From assembly GCA_002286715.1 (NCBI GenBank), contig NSJX01000001.1:249835-313834 (forward strand): DNA of 64,000 bases. Reading direction: 5' to 3'. The notes below the pieces were generated by a model. It did no database searches. It worked only from the letters and a program-made list of their open reading frames with translations, and was not told where the DNA came from. This stretch comes from Dentipellis sp. KUC8613 (lineage: Eukaryota; Basidiomycota; Agaricomycetes; Russulales; Hericiaceae). Shown here piece after piece: positions 10,720-22,696 of the stretch. A program made the position numbers and the translations under genes. Position 1 is the first letter of the stretch. Each line of letters opens with the position of its first letter.

Positions 10720-11559
10720 CATCTGCGTCCAGCTTCGCTCGAATAGCGAGGCTTCCTCATCGATGCACTGCTACTGGGGCTCACCCGCGCCCCGCTTCCA
10801 GCTCGTTCCTGTCGAATGACAGGCTTCTCTACCCCTGTCGGCAGTTGGCCCGGATAGTGTTCCGTGCGTACTCCGGTGGCCCTCTCGTCCTCCCTGCGTT
10901 TCTTGTTGCCATATTAGGGCTTCTCTCCATCATTGGTTCCCCGCCACATCCACATATCCCCACCCGTCCACCACCCACCACCCACCACTGTTCATGATCA
11001 TTATGTCCATATACCTATACCGCTGTCTGTCCCCCTCACACCACGTTGGCTTACCACCAGTGCTTCACTAGGATACTCGTCCACAGATCTGTTTCCACAA
11101 GCCGTACATAATGCTCTCGATTCCCACACGCTTCTCTCGTTCGGTTCTCTCATCTGCTCTCTCCTTTCTCTTTCAATCTCTCCGACTCGTCCACTGCACT
11201 CGTCCCCCTGATTTATCTTCCTATACCGTATATGTCAGTTAACTTAGCTCGGCGCGCCCGCTCTGCCGTGTCGTTTGAACAATTAGGAGTATATATGCCA
11301 TACCCGTATCTTTACCTATGTATCAGCAATACGCACGTTACGCCTTACCCAGCAGACAGCTGCCGCGGTATGCATGGGCGCGTTGCAATATGATAGAAGT
11401 ACTTCGTGATGGTAGGCATCTGTCCATGATCAGGCCGGCCAAGGGGGCGGCGTTTCCGTGGCAAACATACAGTACGAGAGGGGCAGGCGCAGAGGCCTGA
11501 TAGCTAATCATGCATCTGTCCACCTGCTTCGCGCCCTTCATCTCCGGTCTGGGGTGCCG
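10720..11559. other. Intergenic, no gene seen
   Basis: It follows the Rab stop codon and is rich in C and T on the plus strand between 10900 and 11220. Several short frames have no recognisable motif. It probably contains the Rab 3' untranslated region. Confidence 0.4.
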
Positions 11560-12430
11560 AACAGTGAGAACAGCCTGATGAATGGACAGACTTGCTCCGA
11601 TGAACTGATATCGGATCCGGGGCTTTTGAGAAGCGGCTGAAGCTGAAGGTCCGATCGGCCTTCCATCTCGAGCGTACGCTGCGCCCCGTGGGTTTGATGA
11701 TGAACGATTGTGGGGAATTAGGCTCAGGAGAAGGGGTTCCGGGTACGTACATACGTATATGCATCCGGCGCAGTCGACGACTCGACCGAGCTCGTTCAGA
11801 TCTGCTACAGGACGAGGGAAACGTGTCAGTTCCAGACGCTCTGCTTATCGCACAACTTTCACGTACTCAGAATCAGCAGAATGAGTCTACGTCTGGGTAA
11901 GCTAAGGTGAAAGATACATACGGTTTTCAGATAAATGTACAAATCTTGTCGAGCATGCGCCCGCCCTGCGGAGATCTCGGTGCGAATTTCACATGTCATC
12001 GTCTTAGCCTGAGCTGACGTCCAAGCTCGATATAGCTCGCCAATGGCTCAGCTCCTCCTAACGAGTAAGATCTCCTGAGTTCCTCCTGCACCATTTCTTC
12101 CGTAGCAGAGACCTGGACGTCCCATGCTGCGCTATGCTTTGCAGAGCTCGGATCGCATGCACAAGGAGTTCAGGACGGACCTCGAGAAGCTTCAGGTTTC
12201 ATTCGCTCGCTTTCGTCTCTGAGCCCGCGTTGGCGTATCACTTTGAATTGCCCTCTAAATCGATACAAAGCCACTCGAGACTGACCTGACCGTGCATCGC
12301 AGAACACGTTATGCCCGAGCCTCTAGGCTCTGAAGGTGGGACGTCGCTGACCGTAACTCACAAACACCCAGTCGCCAACTTGTTGCCTGACTCCAGTTCT
12401 CTAGAGGAAGACCATAGGTCGCACCGTCGT
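11560..12430 (+). pseudogene. Gutted copy of the P-loop gene at 22.3-25.8 kb
   Basis: In order, this stretch repeats blocks seen around the 22697-25756 gene. GAGAACAGCCTGATGAA near 11563 matches 22296. TGTGGGGAATTAGGCTCAG near 11708 matches 22329. CGCACAACTTTCAC near 11850 matches CCCACAACTTTCAC near 22455. ATTTCACATGTCATCG near 11988 matches 22600. Positions 12169-12194 are identical to 22970-22995, inside the coding region. CTCGAGACTGAC near 12278 matches the following intron. After about 12320 the next similarity is to the 3' flank (TTGCCTGACTCCAG near 12381 against 25818). The roughly 2.5 kb of coding sequence between these points in the fuller copy is absent here. No open frame survives. 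It is therefore a deletion derivative of the same family, in the same orientation about 10.7 kb away. Confidence 0.72.
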
Positions 12431-12953
12431 CGTCGAAACTAGGTCAAGATATGAGGCTTTCGCGAGTACTTACGGCCTTCTCGCCATGATGGGCTTGTCC
12501 GCCATCATCATGCATAATTTTCTATAGGACCGGTCAGTAGTACCTACCTGCGACACTAGCCATTTCCGACTGGGCTTTTCCATTATTGCACGGAAAATGT
12601 CTGCAAATTCGGTTGGCAACAGTAAGAGCTTAGAGTAGACACGTCAACAAGGCAAATGAGTGGGTTAGTAGATTTTGGAAAAGATTGCTCGCTGCCGGCT
12701 CCATTTAACAATGGGAATCGTGTTTCTGGCCTCTTTGTGGATTGTCATGTCTAGATTTTCGAGTCTTCACCAGTACTGGAACTGGAAGCTTGAATTTTGT
12801 CCCGTCGGAAGAAAGAAGTCGAATATCGACCAATTTGAAGCTCCGCGAAGGATGAGTCAGCCGATATGCTCTTGCGGGGAACGGATAACCTCAGTCTTTC
12901 TCCTTCGTACCACTACGGCCTTCACTCGTTTACTCACTCTTTTGCGCCGATCG

Positions 12954-13798
<845 letters not shown>

Positions 13799-14077
13799 GC
13801 CGTCAGTGGCACTACTCCCCTCCACTCACCCATTCACCCACCCAGTGTAATATTGTACAACTAGAAGCTCCATCTCGGCTGTGTGTACTTGTACTTGTAC
13901 TTGCTGTACCACCACAACTACCACCCACACCTCCCGGGATCGTCGCGTCATTCCTTAGACTTACGATGCATATACCACATCGACAGTCACGCACTAGGAC
14001 CAGACTTTCATCCCACCTTCGCTTTTAATAATAATGTAGACTTACAGTAGCAGTACCCAGTGTCGTGCAGAATGCAT

Positions 14078-16144
14078 CTATTTTATAGGTTTTGATATAT
14101 TACTACCCTCCCCGCCTGCCTGAGGATCAGATCTCCGTCGCCCAGCCCCAGCCCCAGCCCCGCCGCCACCCCCGTGTACCCCACCATGACCGTGCCCATG
14201 ACCCGCACCGACGTACTTCTCTCTAAGCCGCAACACCCGCCCGCCGCTGCACGGCCCGAAGCGCTCCTCCAGCTGCTGGAAGACACGGCGCACACGACGA
14301 GTGTCGCCGCCCGTCGTCTTCACGAACGCCATGACGATCCAGAACTGCAGCCGCTCGCCGAGGCGCATGTCGAGGCGCAGCCCGAGGAACTGCGCGAACA
14401 GCGCCTCGAGGTTGCGCGCGGACCACGCGTCGAGGTCCGCGTCGCACGGCGCGTCGTCGGGGAACAGGCGGTGCGACCGCTGGTGCGATTTCTGCTTCTG
14501 CTTCTGCTTCTGTTTGTGCTTATGTCGGTGCTGCGGCTCCGCGCGCGCGTGCCGCACGAACCCGTGGAAGAGCGAGCGGAACGCGGCGAGCGTCGCGTGC
14601 GACGGCTTCGTGACGAACGGCACCTTCGGGCGCGCGGGCGGCGGGACGGGCGGCGGCGGCGCGAGGCTGAGCATGTCCGTGAACACCTCGAGGCTGCGCG
14701 CGAAGTCGCCGCGGTACGTGTACGCCTGGAGCAGCATGTGGTACGTGAGCGGCGTCGGGACCATGTTCTTTGGCACGACGAGCGACTCCCGCGCCGCGAG
14801 GTACTCCTCCACATCCTGCACGCTGTCCTCCTCCTCTGCGTCGGGGTCGGGGGGTTCCGGCACGACGTGGTGCCGCAGCACGCGGTAGATCGCGCCTGCG
14901 ACGTCGAGCCGCTTGACGGTGACGAACGCCCATATGCACGTGTTGACCGCGATCACATTGAGCGCGAGGCCCTGCTCGCGCACCTTGGCGAGCGTCGCGC
15001 GCATGCCCGCGAGGTCGCCGTGCGCGGCGAAGTACTGCAGCATGAGCATGTGGCACCCGAGGCTCGGCGGGAGGCCCGACGCGCGCAGGAGCTCCGACGC
15101 GTGGCGCACGGCGCGCTTCGAGCGCGAGCGCGTCGCGATGCCGAGCAGCGTCGTGTAGGTGATGATGTCCGGCCGCGGCTTCGACTTCGACGCCGCCCGC
15201 GCCGCGCCGTCCGGCTGCTCGCCCGCGTACTCGCCCTCGTGCTCCTCGCCCGCGCTGCCGCTGCTCTTCTTATTGAAGAATGTCGCGCCGGGCCCGCGGC
15301 CCGCGATCATGTCCTCGTAGACATCGAGCGCGATCTCGAAATCCTCCGGGCGTGTGCGGCGGAGGCCCTGCCCGGCGCTGTCGATGAGCAGGTTCCACTC
15401 CCAGAGCTTGGTGTGGCCGCCGGCGCGGTGCAGGTATGTGAGCACGGCCAGCAGACGGAAAAAGACAGTGCGGCCGCGCGGGTGTGTGGTGGCAAGGACG
15501 CGTACGAGACGGTGGAGGTGGACATAGGGTATTGGTCTGAAATCGGTGGCAGTGGCGGTGGTGGTGGTGGTGGTTGCCTGCTGGGCGATGGCGAGGAGAC
15601 GTTGGTATGCTTCCCAGGCTCGGTCCGGGTTCCAAGTTCTTGCGAGGATTTGGCGCAGCTTTCTTCGGGAGGAGGGGAGGTCGTCGTCGGACGGTGGATG
15701 GTGGGCCTGCGTGGCCTCGGCGTCTTGCGGCAGCGCGTCGCGTAGATCTATCTCCTCCTCCATCATCTCCGCAAGCTCCAGCAGGGCATACTCCTGCGGC
15801 CCCTCCCCAGTACCATGCAGCCCCCCCTCCCCTTCTAACACCTTCCGTTCTTTTCCCCGGCGCGGCGGAGCAGTTCTGACACGTTGCGACGGGCCCGCGC
15901 CAGCACTCTCGAAACCGAAAACACTCGGGCTCGGGTTCTGGAACGCCGCGGCAGCAGCGTCTGCATATCCAGAAGGAGTCGAGCACCCAACCTGGAACTC
16001 CGGGCGCACGGCGACGTACTCTGCTTTTCCGCGCACGGATGCTGATAGACGGCGCCCAGCGGGGTGGAGGAAGATCTGACATGGCGCAGGCGGAATGCAA
16101 CGCAGATTGTGGTAGAGGCCCAGAGAGGACGCTCTCAGCATCAA
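14078..16144 (-). CDS. Pentatricopeptide-repeat (PPR) protein, probably mitochondrial
   Basis: A single exon of 688 codons. The N-terminus (MMLRASSLGLYHNLRCIPPA) is basic and hydroxylated like a mitochondrial presequence. The middle shows degenerate 35-residue helical pairs: PDIITYTTLLGIATRSRSKR, then GCHMLMLQYFAAHGDLAGMR, then NVIAVNTCIWAFVTVKRLDV, then TPLTYHMLLQAYTYRGDFAR, the usual PPR spacing. PPR proteins bind organellar RNA and act in its processing, stability or translation; the target is unknown. A run of KHKQKQKQKQKQK-type residues and a Gly/His-rich C-terminus are low-complexity. The very high GC produces a long mirror frame on the other strand, which I treat as an artefact. The start is the first ATG, just after the upstream RPL3 3' flank. 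Confidence 0.85.
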   Translation of the reverse strand: MMLRASSLGLYHNLRCIPPAPCQIFLHPAGRRLSASVRGKAEYVAVRPEFQVGCSTPSGYADAAAAAFQNPSPSVFGFESAGAGPSQRVRTAPPRRGKERKVLEGEGGLHGTGEGPQEYALLELAEMMEEEIDLRDALPQDAEATQAHHPPSDDDLPSSRRKLRQILARTWNPDRAWEAYQRLLAIAQQATTTTTTATATDFRPIPYVHLHRLVRVLATTHPRGRTVFFRLLAVLTYLHRAGGHTKLWEWNLLIDSAGQGLRRTRPEDFEIALDVYEDMIAGRGPGATFFNKKSSGSAGEEHEGEYAGEQPDGAARAASKSKPRPDIITYTTLLGIATRSRSKRAVRHASELLRASGLPPSLGCHMLMLQYFAAHGDLAGMRATLAKVREQGLALNVIAVNTCIWAFVTVKRLDVAGAIYRVLRHHVVPEPPDPDAEEEDSVQDVEEYLAARESLVVPKNMVPTPLTYHMLLQAYTYRGDFARSLEVFTDMLSLAPPPPVPPPARPKVPFVTKPSHATLAAFRSLFHGFVRHARAEPQHRHKHKQKQKQKQKSHQRSHRLFPDDAPCDADLDAWSARNLEALFAQFLGLRLDMRLGERLQFWIVMAFVKTTGGDTRRVRRVFQQLEERFGPCSGGRVLRLREKYVGAGHGHGHGGVHGGGGGAGAGAGRRRSDPQAGGEGSNISKPIK

Positions 16145-16626
16145 GATAGCAGCCAGTCATTCACTGTCTGCTGGCCCGTCAGTGTGAGTTCTGGCCCGGT
16201 GAAGAACGGGCTGGGCTACACGTACCCGGCATTCAGACCAGGCGAGATGGATGAGCGACGCGTCTTTGGAGAGGAGCAGGGGACGTCGCTTGTCCAAACT
16301 AACCTGAAGGTTGAAGATGGGTTAGAGAGCAGAGGAGGGCAGAGACACGCCCAGCTCACCAGAGTCGCGAACTGTAGAATCACTCGCTCGCTTTCTTTTC
16401 GAGGCTCGCGCGTCGGTCCAACCGTTCTCACGCTCAAATTACGCCTACGTCCTCTCTCATTGGCTCTCCGTGCCGCATTCTGTGTTCTTGCTTACTCGCT
16501 CGTCGCTCAGGTGTAGATGCAAAGACTGATGGCATTGGGCAGTACTAAGCATAGCATGGGGGTCGTAGGACAGTAGAAAAACATATATGCCTAAGTAATG
16601 GTAGTCGTAAAAATATGCAAAGCAGA
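16145..16626. other. Gap between PPR start and RPL3 stop
   Basis: Upstream region of the PPR gene plus the 3' end of RPL3, both on the minus strand. No further gene is recognised. Confidence 0.4.
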
Positions 16627-18142
16627 TCACTGCTTGAGCGTGCCCAGGAAGGCATTTTTCTCCTCGTGGGTCTGGAAGGCGCCGTGCTAGAGAACAATGT
16701 AAGATCAGCAACTCGTGTCAAGTCGATCGCAAAACGTATACGTACACCGAACTTCGACGAGGTGTCGATGAACTTGAGCTGGACCTTCTCGAGATCCCGG
16801 CGGGAAGTGTGCACCATGAGCGACTTGCGGAGGGTGATGACACGCTTCTTGGTACCGGGGATAGAGCCCTTGAGCATGAGGTAGTCGTTCTTGACGATAC
16901 CGTAGTGAGGGAAGCCACCCATGGGGGTGATCGCCTTCTTGGTAACGTCAGAGTCGGTCGACGCGTTCGCGTCATCGGAGCCGAGACCAATACGGTAGAT
17001 CTTCTTGTTGAGCTCCGTGCGGTGGTGGTAACCGTCTTTTCAAAAGGAGCAGCTATGTCAGAATCCATATTTAAACAATCGAGCTAATCGACACTCACTT
17101 TGACCGGCACGTGCAACGGAGAACATGACCTTCGAAGGATGCCATGCACCGATACAAGCGACCTTGCGGAGACCCTTGTGCGTCTTGCGGGGAAGCTTCT
17201 TGGTGCCCCACCTGTGGGTGACACCCTCGAAACCGTGACCCTTGGTCACCGCAATAACGTCGATCACCTCGTCCTGCTCGAACACGCTGCTGACCTCGAC
17301 GGGCTTCTCGAACATGCCCTGCGCAAACTCGACCTTGTCCGCGACGCTGCCGCCGTTGACCTGGATCTCCATAAGGTGCGCCTTCTTCTGCGCGAGACCG
17401 GTCTTGCGGATCTGGGTGTGGGCGAGGACACGGACGACAGTGCAGTACTTGCGGATGCGCTCGAGCTCGCGAGCGATCGACTTGCCACCGTCCTCGGCGT
17501 GCTTCTTGGCGTAGCGGGTGAACGCCTTCTTCTTGGAGCGGTACCAGTTCTTGTAGAACCGACGCTTGAGCTCGTCTGAGAGATGGGACGCCCAGACGGT
17601 GGTGAGCGAGCGGAGGCCGCGGGGAGTCTCGACGTAGCCGACAACACCGACAACGATGAGGGGAGGGGTCTCAATGATGGTGACCGCCTCAACAACCTCA
17701 CGCTTGTGCATCTCTGCAAAAACTGGTCAGACACGGCTCTCGCTCTCCAAATTTTCTGCTTAACGCACTGGAGCCGGGACGGTCAAGGTCACGGACAACG
17801 TGGGTCATGCCGGCCTTGTAACCCATGACAGCAGTCAAGTGCACGGGCTTCTTGGGATCGTCCTACAGACAAGCTTTTGTCAAAATTCCAGATTCAGTCG
17901 AAAGTTCTGAGAGACCGCATACCTTGGGGAAGGACTTGACCTTACCGCGGTGGCGGGCGGCACGCTTGCGGGGAAGGAAGCCAAGGGAGCCATGGCGGGG
18001 CGCTTCGTACTAGACGAATCGACGCCTCGCTTCAGTGGTTTCCTTTGGCAACACAGAAATAACCATTACAGACCTTACGGTGACTGTAGAGCAACACAGT
18101 CAGATACTTCGGTCTGCGCAACGAGCAAAGTACTCACCTCAT
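16627..18142 (-). CDS. RPL3: 60S ribosomal protein L3 (uL3), seven coding exons including a 10-nt exon
   Basis: Exons in coding order: 18138-18142 (5 nt), 18074-18083 (10 nt), 17923-18009, 17769-17862, 17099-17713, 16746-17035, 16627-16686; 386 aa, the normal length. The first two exons supply ATGAG and TCACCGTAAG, giving the conserved start [20 protein letters not shown]. Other marks are [80 protein letters not shown] and [13 protein letters not shown]. uL3 is a large-subunit core protein near the peptidyl-transferase centre. All introns are 54-64 nt. Without the 10-nt exon the conserved N-terminus cannot be assembled, so it is well supported. Confidence 0.96.
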
Positions 18143-20226
18143 CTTGAGAAATCTTGCGGTGGTCGATAGGGAGCTTGCCTGCCTCACTGTCGAGTACCAG
18201 AAATCGGGTGGCGGTGGCTGAGAGAACTGTATAGTACCTTCCCCTTTTGGACACAGCATTTCCACGGGACACAATACTCCCGCCTCGGCACATGCCGACG
18301 CAGTTGTACCGAAGACTCGGCGAGCGTCTGCCTCGCAGTTCCAGCAAGTTGCGAGGAACTCCTCATCCGCAACCTCAATGACGTGGTTGCACACATATTG
18401 AGAATATCGTGGCTCTCTTTTCACCAGAAACCGCAAGGCCCTTTGGCTATCCTTACCTTCTTGACTAATTTTATGTCACAGTGCGCACGTTCAGGCTGTT
18501 CAGCAGCTTCTCGCGAGGATCCATTGACAGGTTGAAGCTATAGATATGCCGCCGGGAGTACCGTAAGTGTGATGTGTCTCTCTCATGCTCTAGATGATAC
18601 GCTCTGCTGCCGCCTTCGGAGGGAGTGTGTGCGGGCCTTCTCCTGGTCTACTCTGTCGCGAGCGGTGATTGCGAGCTTCTTCGAACGGTGGACTCGAATT
18701 GGTCTCATGCGCGGGGATGTATTACCGTGCAGAAGCGTTTCTCGTGCGTACATATGTGGTCGTCCTAAAATTCAAATCATCACCGGTCTAACCCTTGAGA
18801 TATAGCTGGAACCTCCGTAAGGTATAACTTTACTTGGCCACTCATCCTGCAATATCTTGGCGCCTTTCATGGAACGTCCGTCTGCGCAATTATGTCAAAT
18901 TATGTGCGATACCACCATTTCTCTCGCTGCTCGGTGCTATTCCTTGCCTTTCGGCGAACATTTCGGCGTCGACAAGGCGTCGTGCGAGCTCTCGAACGTG
19001 CGCGCTTTTTCTGGAACGTCGCGTTCTAGCACCACCGCTATAGGCCCTGTGTCATCCTTTGGCCAATGTAGCAGACGCTCGGTGATAATTGCGCAGTCTG
19101 CGCGGCCGCGACGTCGCATATTCGCTAAATTAGAGTGTCATTCCAGCTCTTGCTGCTCTTTTCTAGACCGTGCCTGCCTACGTGCCGCGCGTGTGATTCC
19201 ACGGCGCCCTGACACAGGTATGCGTCTTCATACCTGCTCCGATGTGCGGCGCCGTGCCTCGGGAAGCCCTCGCTGTCCGAACGTTCGCGCATCTTCCAGA
19301 ACAGCCCATTCCTTTGTTCATCGCGCCGCCGCCGCCGTGCTTGCGATAGAAGGACCGTCACTTCACCGCCATTCTCAGTACCCTGCAGGTCCATATCGAT
19401 CTCAGGGAAATAGCCAGGGTATATATTTTGACCTGCTTGTTCAAATATCAAGCTATGCTCCGCGTTGCTCCCTATGGTGTTTGCCGACCTGAGAGATCTG
19501 ATGGATCGAGCGGCTCGGCGACATGTATGTTTTCCAAAGTGTTTCGAGGAGCATCTTTGTTGGATAAATTTCGGCGACCGTGATGCAGGCGCGCACTGGA
19601 GGCTCGCAGAGGCGTTGTCGACAAACGTGAATTTCCAATACGGCGGCAGCATCGTCGCTCAGCTGCGCACGCCCGATGGCATCTCGCATCTGCCCTCGGG
19701 AAATTGCCTCTGTTTTCTTCCGCACCGCGACGTGCGCGCGCCTGCCGCCGCCGTGGCACGCCTTTCTGCCTCCGCCGCCAAGTGTGTCTGCCGTACACGA
19801 ACCCACACCCGCCAGAATAACGGCAACGTGTCATCCGACAGGCCGCAGGGCACGGGCGCACGAGCTGCGGGCCCGCTGATAGAATGACGAAAGAGGAACC
19901 GCGTACCCACCGTCCTTCCGACCTTGCCAGCGTGCGCACCGTGGGTCATGGCAGCGAGTTCCTCGGTCTTCCATCAGGCATCGCCCCGAGCTCGTCTTTT
20001 CCCCTTGGCAGATCGGTATCGGCATGCAGGCCATGCTGTCCCGCGGGGATAGAGGTGCACCGTGACGACCAATTGCAAAACCATGCTGCTAGATCGCTAT
20101 ATAATCCCAAGGCCTCCTTTGTGGAGCCGCAGGCTCATTCTCCTGCTGCCCTCCCGCCCTGTCCTCGACGTGTGCCCGCCGACACTGTGAGTACCCGCAT
20201 CAAGGCTGCAGGCCGACGACGGCACG
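18143..20226. other. 2.1-kb stretch without a recognisable gene
   Basis: Frames up to about 210 codons exist but none shows a known domain or consistent codon use, and overlapping frames compete on both strands. Two loosely similar GC-rich segments occur (CGAACGTGCGCGC near 18995 and CGAACGTTCGCGC near 19278). The right end holds the promoter of the GH105-like gene. It may be decayed mobile DNA, but this is not shown. Confidence 0.4.
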
Positions 20227-21919
20227 ATGTACCTCCTCCGCCCGACACCGACAATCCTCGCCTCCGCGTGCCTCTTCCTCCGCACCACATTCGCATATCC
20301 CGTGCTCCGCGCAGACCAAGAAGGCGGTTTTGATGACAAGCAGGTCGACATGATACGCGCGAATGCGCAGAACGTTTCCACCGCCAGGTGAGTACGTCGA
20401 GCCTGCAGCCTGCGCATGCCGCGCGTGTGCTGCCGCTTTCGGGACCGAAGTCGCGCCCCGCGGCGCGTGCTTCACATTGTTCACCTTCGTGTTCTAACAC
20501 GCGTTCTGCGCACAGCTGGGAGCTGGGCACTCTCGCCGAGGCCCTCACCGAGCTCTCCTGGCCCTCCATTACCGTCTTCAGCCCGCACGCGGTTCCCCCG
20601 CCCGAGCGCCTAACGGCAGTGAACAACGCGTCCGACGTCATCAGGATCGCACAAAGGTAAGCACACTGCCGGCATCCCGAAGGTTTTGACAATTGATTGC
20701 TCTTGGTATTCGCAGCGTGGTCGCGTCCAAGCCACCCGATTCGCTTCCATTGGTCGCGGGAGACGGAGCAGTGGGTGACCCAGCCAGTGCGTATCCACAT
20801 CTAGTATCCGCCCTACTACGATGCTCTGACAATTGCTCCACACCAGGCATAGGCAACGCCGTGCTCTACGCTAATTGGACACGCCTCGATCTCAACGACT
20901 CAAGCTTTTCGGACGCAGCGTGGGGCCAACTCACCTACCTGCGCGACCAGGCGCCACGCTCCGACACGGGCGCGATCTCGCACCGCGCAGACCAGGTTTC
21001 GCTCTGGTGCGTCCTTTTCCTGTCCTGCGCTTTCGTCTTGGCTGAAAATTTTCGCCGCATGCAGGGCGGACTTCGTGTACATGGCCCCGCCCTTCATGGC
21101 GTATTTTGGCGCGCTTCAGGGTGGCGCTGATGGCCAGGGGATGCTGCAGGATGCGTATGATCAGTGCAGGCTCTACAGGGACGCACTCTTCGATGCGAAT
21201 GCGAGTTTGTGGCGGCACGTCGCTCTTGGTGATTGGGAGGATCCCAGTCACTGGGGAACCGGTGCGCAGTCTTGACGGGTAGATGCTTCGATGACACTCA
21301 TATAGCTCACGCAGGCAATGGCTGGGCCGCTGCAGGAATGCTGCGTGTCCTGGAAACGATCAAAAAGTCCGATGCGTCCAGCTCTATGTATGGCCAGCAG
21401 CACAACCTCACAATTTGGATCAACGAGATCCTGAACGGCACCTGGGCCAACCAGGTAAGCCTTTCTTCATCCATTCCGTGTGTACCCTCACCTTATCACC
21501 GTCTACAGAAACCCAACGGCACGCTCTTCAACACGCTCGACGACCCCGCCTCCTTCGCCGACACCTCCTCCACCGCGCTCCTCGCCTCGGTCACCTTCCG
21601 CATGGCCGCGCTCACGAACAACACATCGCACATCGACGCCGCCTACCGCGCGCTCTCGCTCGTCCGCGGCAGCGTCGACCAGTGGGGCTGGCTGCAGGGC
21701 ACCGTCGACCCCATCACGTTCAGCACGCCCACGCAGCCCGGCGGCTCGAGCCCCGAGGGCCAGTCGTTCGTGCTGCTTCTGCAGTCTGCGTGGAGCCAGT
21801 ATGTCACCGCGCAGGTCGTGCACTCCAAGTCGAATTCGACTTCGACAAGTACGGCGTCGGCAAGTGCAAGCGCGGCATCGACAGGTGCGACCTCGACCAT
21901 CAGGAGCTCGAGGATATAG
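20227..21919 (+). CDS. Secreted GH105-like six-hairpin glycoside hydrolase (copy 1)
   Basis: Seven exons: 20227-20387, 20516-20656, 20716-20786, 20847-21006, 21065-21261, 21315-21454, 21509-21919; 426 aa. A signal peptide is likely (hydrophobic ILASACLFLRTTFA). Conserved segments include TLAEALTELSWP, LPLVAGDGAVGDPASIG, GAISHRADQVSLWADFVYM, APPFMAYFGALQGG, YDQCRLYRDALFD, HWGTGNGWAAAGMLRVLE and PEGQSFVLLLQSAW. They fit the GH105/GH88-like alpha-alpha barrel enzymes that remove unsaturated uronic acids from pectin fragments; substrate is inferred only. Several N-glycosylation motifs occur. The C-terminus adds a Ser/Thr/Ala-rich tail (STSTSTASASASAASTGATS) missing from the paralogue at 38263-39857. 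The five middle exons have the same lengths as in that copy. Confidence 0.85.
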
Positions 21920-22696
21920 ATTACGGGGACGAACCACGACGCACTGAAGACGAAGATAAAGAACGGGAAGTGTAACCTTATTTGATTTATGACCTGGCTA
22001 GCTGCGGCTGGAAGATATGTACCGGATGGATCTCGATGTTTCTTCTTTCTGTTATTTCGGAGGCCGCTGACGACTCTAGAAGGAGGCTAAAAATGTATCA
22101 CAAGTGCACGATCGTTTTTATAATGTATTTTACAGGAGCAAAATGAGGATCGTATTCCGGACGAGTCCTACGAAGGGACGTGACTGATCGTAAGGCCGCT
22201 GTTCGTCGTGTTTGTGTCTGACAAAGTACAGTGTCAAACTCGAGCTAGAAGAACAAAAAAGGTAAGAGAGACGCAGCTGCGCATCGTGGCGGATGAGAAC
22301 AGCCTGGTGAACAGAACGTTGAACGACTGTGGGGAATTCGGCTCAGCAGTGGGGGTCCCCAGTACGTCCATACGCGTCCGACGCCGTCGACTATAGCTAA
22401 GCTCATTGAGGTCGGGCGGACGGCATGTGGCTATTCCAGGTACTCTGCTGATCCCACAACTTTCACACACTTGGAGTCAGAGTCGAATATTTGGATCCTT
22501 TCCGTCTAGGTGAAGGTGAAAAATACTTCAAGTTACAGCTTGCACACGCACGTACGAGCGTGCGCACCCCGCATACGTCATTCCTCGCTCGACGCGGATT
22601 TCACGTGTCACCGTTTCAGTCGAAGCACTCAACTCCTCCCAACGACTGTGTTCTGTGTTCTTCATATCTCTCTCCCTTGTTTTCGGAGGTAGCACC
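21920..22696. repeat. Upstream flank of the P-loop gene, partly repeated at 11.56-12.1 kb
   Basis: Blocks near 22296, 22329, 22360, 22455 and 22600 recur in the same order near 11563, 11708, 11745, 11850 and 11988. Shared words include TGTGGGGAATT and ACAACTTTCAC. The shared stretch reaches about 400 bp upstream of the start codon, so the duplication unit included the promoter. Confidence 0.6.

Noticed and set aside
14174..15745. 523-codon open frame on the plus strand opposite the PPR gene
   Set aside because: Its Arg/Glu-rich, repetitive composition is what GC-rich third positions of the PPR gene produce when read backwards; no domain is visible, while the minus strand has clear PPR repeats.
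18857..19492. 211-codon plus-strand frame in the gap after RPL3
   Set aside because: No motif, frequent rare-looking codons, and competing frames of similar length on both strands.
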